Translations under genes and position numbers: made by a program
Assembly (NCBI RefSeq): GCF_014650875.1
Contig: NZ_BMVU01000047.1
Span: forward strand, 1-59,430
DNA: 59,430 nt
Reading direction: 5' to 3'
From: Streptomyces minutiscleroticus
GTDB taxonomy: Bacteria > Actinomycetota > Actinomycetes > Streptomycetales > Streptomycetaceae
Notes under the pieces: model-generated
What the model saw: only the letters and a program-made list of their open reading frames with translations
What the model was told of the DNA's origin: nothing
Database searches by the model: none
In this document: positions 54,804 to 59,430 of the stretch, one piece after another
Position numbering within the stretch: the stretch's first letter is position 1
Layout: the number at the start of each line of letters is the position of its first letter

Positions 54804-56318
54804 ATGCGGAACACGCACACCTCGGACCGGTCCGTCCGGCTGGGGACGGGGATCGGCTGGCGGCCGGAGATCGCCGAGGCGGTCGAGCGGATGCCCGGCG
54901 TCGACTGGGTCGAGGCCGTGGCGGAGAACGTGTGCCCCGGGCACCTCCCCGAGTCGCTGCTGCGGCTGCGCGAGCGCGGCGTCACGGTGGTGCCGCACGG
55001 GGTGTCGCTGGGCCTCGGCGGCGCGGACCGCCCCGACGCGGGCCGGCTCGCCGCCCTGGCCGAGCGGGCCGAGGCGCTGGGGTCCCCGCTGGTCACCGAG
55101 CACATCGCGTTCGTACGCGCGGGCGGCCCGCTCACCGCCTCCGGGCCGCTGGAGGCGGGCCACCTGCTGCCCGTCCCGCGCACCCGGGACGCGCTGGACG
55201 TCCTGTGCGCGAACGTCCGCGTCGCGCAGGACGCGCTGCCGGTGCCGCTCGCGGTGGAGAACATCGCGGCCCTGTTCTCGTGGCCCGACGAGGAGATGAC
55301 CGAGGGCCAGTTCCTGTACGACCTGGTGGACCGCACCGGCGTACGGCTGCTCATCGACGTCGCCAACCTGCACACCAACCACGTCAACCGCGGCGAGGAC
55401 CCCGCGAAGGCGCTCGACGAACTCCCCGTGGAGGCCATCGCCTACGTCCACGTCGCGGGCGGCTTCGAGCGCGACGGTGTCTGGCACGACAGCCACGCCC
55501 ACCCGGTGCCGCCCCAGGTCCTCGGCATCCTCGCGGACCTGGCCTCCCGGGCGACCCCGCCCGGCGTGCTCCTGGAACGCGACGAGAACTTCCCCTCCCC
55601 CCGGGAGCTGGAGGGCGAACTGAACGCCATCCGGGAGACGCTGGCGGGGGCACGTCCCGAGGGGACCGGCCGCGCCGACGCGACCGGCAGCGCCGCACCG
55701 GCGCCCCTCAGGGCGGGCGGGCCGCCGGCCACCGCCCCGACGGCTCCGCGTCCCGTGACCGGCGACGACCAGGCAGGTCCGTCCCCCGCCGCCGACGGCG
55801 GCCCGGCGGGCACGTCCGCCGCCGACGGCGGCCCGGCCGGTGCGTCCGGGGCCGGCGGCGACGCCGGTACCGCCGCCGCGCGGCAGCGGCTCGGGCTGGC
55901 GCAGGCCGCGCTGCTGTCCGCGCTGGTCGCCGGGGCGCCCGCCCCCGAGGGCTTCGACCGGGCGCGCCTGCGCGTACAGGCCCGCGCGCTGGCCGGCAAG
56001 CGGGCCGACGTCGTGGCCAAGGTCGCCCCGGAGCTGCCGGAGATCCTCGCGGACGCCTACCGGCCGGCCTTCCTCGCGTACGCGCAGAGCCACCCGATGA
56101 CCGGCGGCTACCGGCGCGACGCCCTGACCTTCGCCGAACGGCTCCTGTTCGGCGACGAGGAGGGGAACGGCGCCGGGGGCGCGGGGCGGATCGAGGACGC
56201 GAGGGTGCGGCGCCGGCTGGACGCGTGGTGGCGGGAGCGTTCCGGGCCCGCCCCGCTGTCCCGGCGCCCGGCCGCACGGTTCGCCCGGGCCGCGCGCCGG
56301 ACCCTGCTCCGCCGCTGA
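54804..56318 (+). CDS. DUF692/MNIO-family protein with C-terminal fusion domain
   Basis: 504 residues. Residues ~8-285 are a DUF692 TIM barrel of the multinuclear non-heme iron-dependent oxidase family (MbnB, TglH). Candidate metal ligands: VVPHGVSLGLG, TEHIAFVRA, LAVENIAAL, IDVANLHTNHVNRG, YVHVAGG, WHDSHAHPVP, LERDENFPSP. A Gly/Ala/Pro linker with a repeated ADGGPAG follows, then a helical domain (~355-504; RQRLGLAQAALLSALVAG, PMTGGYRRDALTFAERLLF) resembling the one I associate with SCO6045-type proteins. Such enzymes usually modify Cys in ribosomal peptides with a partner protein; here the partner may be fused. ATG 54804 with GGAGGGG. Confidence 0.85.
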   Translation: MRNTHTSDRSVRLGTGIGWRPEIAEAVERMPGVDWVEAVAENVCPGHLPESLLRLRERGVTVVPHGVSLGLGGADRPDAGRLAALAERAEALGSPLVTEHIAFVRAGGPLTASGPLEAGHLLPVPRTRDALDVLCANVRVAQDALPVPLAVENIAALFSWPDEEMTEGQFLYDLVDRTGVRLLIDVANLHTNHVNRGEDPAKALDELPVEAIAYVHVAGGFERDGVWHDSHAHPVPPQVLGILADLASRATPPGVLLERDENFPSPRELEGELNAIRETLAGARPEGTGRADATGSAAPAPLRAGGPPATAPTAPRPVTGDDQAGPSPAADGGPAGTSAADGGPAGASGAGGDAGTAAARQRLGLAQAALLSALVAGAPAPEGFDRARLRVQARALAGKRADVVAKVAPELPEILADAYRPAFLAYAQSHPMTGGYRRDALTFAERLLFGDEEGNGAGGAGRIEDARVRRRLDAWWRERSGPAPLSRRPAARFARAARRTLLRR

Positions 56319-56563
56319 GGCGCCCGGCCGGGGCTGCACCCCGCGCCACCAGGGTCGGGGCCGCCCGGCGGGACCGCGGCGGCCGGCGGTCCCGGCCGCC
56401 GGCCGTGACGGACGAGTCGGCCGATGCCCTCTGAGCAGCAGGTGACCAGGGACGACGCACCGCGCACGGCGGCCGTCCACCGGCACGTCACGTACTCGCA
56501 ACACTTCGTCCGCATCGTGGACGAACCGTGGCGCACGCGCGTGGTGTCGCATACAACACGGAC

Positions 56564-57334
56564 ATGCTCTGGGTGGTTCTCCTGCTTCTGGCCTGGGCCG
56601 TGGCCGGTACGGCCTGTACGCGTCTGTGTCTCGCCGCGGTGCGCGCCGCGGCCGCCGGCAGACGGGCGGCCGGCCCCCGCGATCTCACGCTCTACGAGGC
56701 GGCGTTCCTGTCCGGCGGCCCCGCCCGGGTCGCGGACCTGACGCTCGTCGCGATGGCGCGGCAGCGCCGGCTGCTGCTCGCGCACACGGGCTGGGCGACC
56801 GTGGTGGACCCGCGCGGCCGGGACGACATGGAGCGCTCGGTACTGGGGGCGATAGGGCCCGGGGGGCAGTCGCGGATCGCGCCGGTGCGGACGGCCGCGG
56901 CCACCGCGGACGCGGTGCGCGCGCTGGCCGACCGGCTCGTCGCCGCGGGCCTCGCCGTCCCGGACGGCGCCCGCACGACGGTCGCGGGCGCCGTCCGGCA
57001 GGTGCGCGCGGCGGCCGTGGCCGTGGCGGGCCTGGGCGTCCTCGCACTGCTGATGCCCCATCAGGCCAACGACACGCAGGGCCCGATCGCCCTGTGGTTC
57101 GCGCTCCCGCTCGTCCTGGCCCTGAGCTGCCTGGCGATCGCCCGCGTCGAGGCGCACCCCTACACCCGCTGGGCCTCGCCGGCCGGGCAGCGGCTGCTCG
57201 GCGCCCTGCCGCGGCTCGCGCGGGCCGGCGGCGACGACCGCGCGTACCTCGCGTCGGTGGCCCTGCACGGCGTCCGCGCGATCGGCGAGCCGGACCTGCG
57301 CGCCGCCTTCGCCCACCGCGACCAGCGGGACTGA
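56564..57334 (+). CDS. TIGR04222 domain-containing membrane protein
   Basis: 256 residues. N-terminal helix LWVVLLLLAWAVAGTACT, cytoplasmic TIGR04222 domain (RDLTLYEAAFLSGGPARVAD, LVAMARQRRLLL), then two more helices (AAAVAVAGLGVLALLMPH and LWFALPLVLALSCLAI). Often next to DUF692 genes in actinobacteria. ATG 56564 fits the family; GTG 56528 is an alternative, and neither has a clear ribosome binding site. Confidence 0.8.
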   Translation: MLWVVLLLLAWAVAGTACTRLCLAAVRAAAAGRRAAGPRDLTLYEAAFLSGGPARVADLTLVAMARQRRLLLAHTGWATVVDPRGRDDMERSVLGAIGPGGQSRIAPVRTAAATADAVRALADRLVAAGLAVPDGARTTVAGAVRQVRAAAVAVAGLGVLALLMPHQANDTQGPIALWFALPLVLALSCLAIARVEAHPYTRWASPAGQRLLGALPRLARAGGDDRAYLASVALHGVRAIGEPDLRAAFAHRDQRD

Positions 57335-57383
57335 GCGGCCGGCTCCGGCCTCTCCTCCTCCCCCGCCGCCTCCGCCCTTCCCG

Positions 57384-57430
57384 GCCCCGCCCGGACCCCC
57401 GCCCGGACCCCCGCCCGGACCCCCGCCCGG
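57384..57430. repeat. 12-bp tandem repeat
   Basis: Four copies of CCCCGCCCGGAC-type units in the 221-bp gap after the TIGR04222 gene; no gene there. Confidence 0.85.
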
Positions 57431-57555
57431 CAGGCGCCGGCCCGCGCACTGGTGTTCACCGCGCCGACACCGGCCGCACGGTGCTTTACAAGCCCGGTCC
57501 GCCGCCCGAGCATCCCTCTGGTCGCCACCGCGCACCGAAGGGACACCACCACGCG

Positions 57556-59316
57556 ATGAGAGCCGCCGTCGCCGTCCGCGGAACCGCCGCCTCCCTGGTC
57601 CTGGCCGCCCTGGCCGCCGTCCCCGCGACCGGTGCGCCGGCCGGGGACGCACCTTCCCCGGTCGCCGGCTCCCCGGCCGCGACCTCCGCGGCCGCGGGCC
57701 GCGCCGAGGCGCTCGGCACCGCCGTCGCCGCCGGGCGGGCCGCCGCCGAGGGCATCCGGTTCGGCCCCTGCCCGGAGGGCCGGGACGTCCCCGGCACCTT
57801 CCGGTGCGGCACGGTGACGGTGCCGCTGGACTACGCGCACCCGGACGGCGAGCGGATCGGACTGGCCGTCAGCCGGGTCCGGGCCACGGGCGGGACCGGC
57901 GCCGGGAAGCCCGGAAAGACGGAGGGACCCGGGAAAGCGAAGGGCCCCGGAACGGCGGAGGGGCCCGGAACGGCCCGGGGCTCCTCCGGGAAGGTCGCCC
58001 GGCAGGGCTCCCTCGTCTACAACCCCGGCGGGCCCGGCGCCTCCGGCCTGTCCTTCCCGATGGTCGGCACCCTGCCGAAGTGGAAGCGCATCGCCGCCGC
58101 GTACGACCTGGTCGGCTACGCCCCGCGCGGCGTCGGCCGCTCCGCGCCCCTGTCCTGCCGCGACCCGCGGTCGCTCGGGACGAAGCCCGAGCCGGCGCCG
58201 GAGCACCCCTCGGAGGCGTACAAGCGGGAGCGGATCGCGCGGGCCGAGGCGTACGCGCGGGGCTGCGCGGAGCGTGCGGGCGACGCCCTGCGGCACTACA
58301 CCTCGCTGAACAACGCCCGGGACCTGGAGGTGCTGCGCGCCGCGCTCGGCGAGCGGCGGCTGACCTTCATGGGCGCCTCGTACGGCACCTACCTGGGCGG
58401 CCTGTACGCGACGCTGTTCCCCGGGCACGTACGGCGGATGGTGTTCGACGCCCCGGTGAACCCGGACCCGGAGCGGATCTGGTACCGGAACAACCTCGGG
58501 CAGTCCCTCGCCTTCGAGCGGCGCTGGGCGGACTTCCGCTCCTGGGTCGCCCGGCACGACCGGGCCTACCGCCTGGGCCGCACCCCCGGGGAGGTGCAGG
58601 CGGCCTACGAGCGGGCCGGCGCGCGGCTGGCCGCGAAGCCCGCGGGCGGCACGGTGGGCCCCGGGCAGCTGCACGACGCGCTGCTCCAGGCGGCCTACTA
58701 CGACAGTCACTGGCCCTCGCGCGCCGAGGCGCTCTCCGCCTACCTGCACGGCGACGAGAAGCCGCTCCTCCGGCTGGCGGGCCCGCACCCCGGGGCGGAG
58801 GCCGGGCAGGAGAACGGCAGCGCGGTCTACACGGCCGTCGAGTGCAACGACGCGCCCTGGCCGGCGGACTGGCGGGTCTGGGACCGGGACAACACCCGGC
58901 TCGCGCGCGTGGCCCCGTTCGAGACCTGGGACAACGTGTGGGCGAACCTGCCCTGCGCGTACTGGCCGGTGGCCCGGCGGCGGCCGCTCGACGTGGGCAC
59001 GCGGCCGGGGCAGCTGCCGCCGACGCTGATCCTGGCGGCCGAGCGGGACGCGGCGGCGCCGTACGAGGGGGCGCTGGAGCTGTGGCGGCGGCTGGCGGGC
59101 TCGGTGCTGGTGACCGAGCGGGACGCGGGAACCCACGGCACCGGGGGCGGGGCCAACGCCTGCGTCAACGCCCACCTGGAGGCGTATCTGCTGGAGGGCG
59201 GGCTCCCGGCGCGGCGGGCCGACTGCGCGGCGCGCGCGGAGCCGGAGCCGGCCGCCCGGGACGGACGCGCGCGGCAGGGAGCGGCCGGCGGAGCCGTGCG
59301 GCACGGCCCCGCCTAG
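57556..59316 (+). CDS. Secreted alpha/beta-hydrolase, tripeptidyl-aminopeptidase-like (SlpD/Tap type)
   Basis: 586 residues. Signal peptide ASLVLAALAAVPATGAPA; CGTVTVPLDYAHPDGERI, oxyanion NPGGPGASG, nucleophile Ser in GASYGTYLGG, ERDAAAPYEG and GTHGTGGG complete the triad. Typical of S33 tripeptidyl aminopeptidases. A Gly/Pro/Lys repeat insert (EGPGKAKGPGTAEGPG) sits near residue 125, and the usual GYDPRG reads GYAPRG. Stop TAG (59314-59316) sits where the adjoining insertion sequence begins. Confidence 0.88.
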   Translation: MRAAVAVRGTAASLVLAALAAVPATGAPAGDAPSPVAGSPAATSAAAGRAEALGTAVAAGRAAAEGIRFGPCPEGRDVPGTFRCGTVTVPLDYAHPDGERIGLAVSRVRATGGTGAGKPGKTEGPGKAKGPGTAEGPGTARGSSGKVARQGSLVYNPGGPGASGLSFPMVGTLPKWKRIAAAYDLVGYAPRGVGRSAPLSCRDPRSLGTKPEPAPEHPSEAYKRERIARAEAYARGCAERAGDALRHYTSLNNARDLEVLRAALGERRLTFMGASYGTYLGGLYATLFPGHVRRMVFDAPVNPDPERIWYRNNLGQSLAFERRWADFRSWVARHDRAYRLGRTPGEVQAAYERAGARLAAKPAGGTVGPGQLHDALLQAAYYDSHWPSRAEALSAYLHGDEKPLLRLAGPHPGAEAGQENGSAVYTAVECNDAPWPADWRVWDRDNTRLARVAPFETWDNVWANLPCAYWPVARRRPLDVGTRPGQLPPTLILAAERDAAAPYEGALELWRRLAGSVLVTERDAGTHGTGGGANACVNAHLEAYLLEGGLPARRADCAARAEPEPAARDGRARQGAAGGAVRHGPA

Positions 59317-59330
59317 TACTACAGGGCTAG
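59314..59330. mobile_element. Probable end of an insertion sequence
   Basis: Base composition falls abruptly after the TAG at 59314-59316 (TAGTACTACAGGGCTAG then ATTTTGATCATTTGG). The transposase frame ends here, so this stretch is probably the terminal repeat; the other end is outside the window, so the boundary is inferred. Confidence 0.5.
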
Positions 59331-59430
59331 ATTTTGATCATTTGGAGCCGTAGCCGCCTTCGGAAATGGCGCCGTCGTGCCTCCGCCTGATGCGCACGCC
59401 GCCAGATCGACCAGCGAAGTCCCTGGTGGA
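59327..59430 (-). CDS. Transposase C-terminus, partial (IS701-like)
   Basis: On the minus strand the last 34 codons read HQGLRWSIWRRAHQAEARRR then HFRRRL, ending LQMIKI and TAG at 59327-59329. The WSxWRRxHQAxARxxHxRRR tail is typical of DDE transposases of the IS701-like group common in Streptomyces. The gene continues beyond the window. Confidence 0.7.
   Translation of the reverse strand, partial: HQGLRWSIWRRAHQAEARRRHFRRRLRLQMIKI

Overview
The window is about 73% G+C with strong third-position G/C bias, GTG and TTG starts, Tat and lipoprotein signals, mycothiol-type enzymes, a geosmin synthase and a trehalose/glycogen (TreX-TreY-TreZ) set. This points to a Streptomyces chromosome, in a mostly core, vertically inherited stretch. 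The gene content resembles the S. coelicolor region that carries cysDN/ssu, geosmin synthase, murC and a DUF692 gene; that comparison is from memory, not from a search.

Layout. 1-5776: assimilatory sulfur genes (cysD end, cysN, a possible Cys-containing leader ORF, a three-gene sulfonate/alkanesulfonate ABC importer, sirohydrochlorin chelatase). 5977-10284 (minus strand): a mycothiol-type DinB-fold enzyme, a ketopantoate-reductase-like enzyme, NTF2-like and DUF1697 proteins, and an OleD/Mgt-type macrolide glycosyltransferase. 10377-13553: a sugar ABC importer (two permeases and a lipoprotein) with an odd duplicated start region. 13698-16961: a phosphotransferase-family protein, a DEDDh exonuclease and a conserved actinobacterial HEPN-type protein. 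16962-18475: 1.5 kb without a confident gene. 18476-30138: glycogen/trehalose metabolism (glgX, treY, treZ) interleaved with two diverged M14 carboxypeptidases, an SSI-type protease inhibitor and an FHA protein. 30196-35089: phosphotransferase-like, M24 peptidase, PDZ protein and a phenoxazinone-synthase-like multicopper oxidase. 35358-37574: geosmin synthase. 37781-41193: a broken AIM24 gene, a small protein, and a two-gene cassette of a tryptophan-2,3-dioxygenase-fold protein plus a membrane protein. 41144-47308: M20 amidohydrolase, msrB, murC, a USP-like protein, RibD-C reductase and zapE. 47875-50466: small secreted protein, beta-carbonic anhydrase and SulP transporter. 50779-59316: PhoX/DUF839 protein, lipoprotein deacetylase, small Cys protein, PTH2, a DUF692/MNIO oxidase with a C-terminal fusion domain, a TIGR04222 membrane protein and a secreted tripeptidyl-aminopeptidase-like hydrolase. 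The last ~100 bases enter an insertion sequence (transposase C-terminus, minus strand).

The most distinctive sequence-level signal is a family of three non-coding 161-191 bp inverted-repeat elements (5790-5980, 24984-25174, 47308-47468). Each abuts the 3' end of a gene so that the stop codon of that gene is, or clearly was, the TAG at the element's edge. The most promising uncharacterised gene sets are the TDO-fold/membrane pair at 38912-41193 and the MNIO/TIGR04222 pair at 54804-57334.
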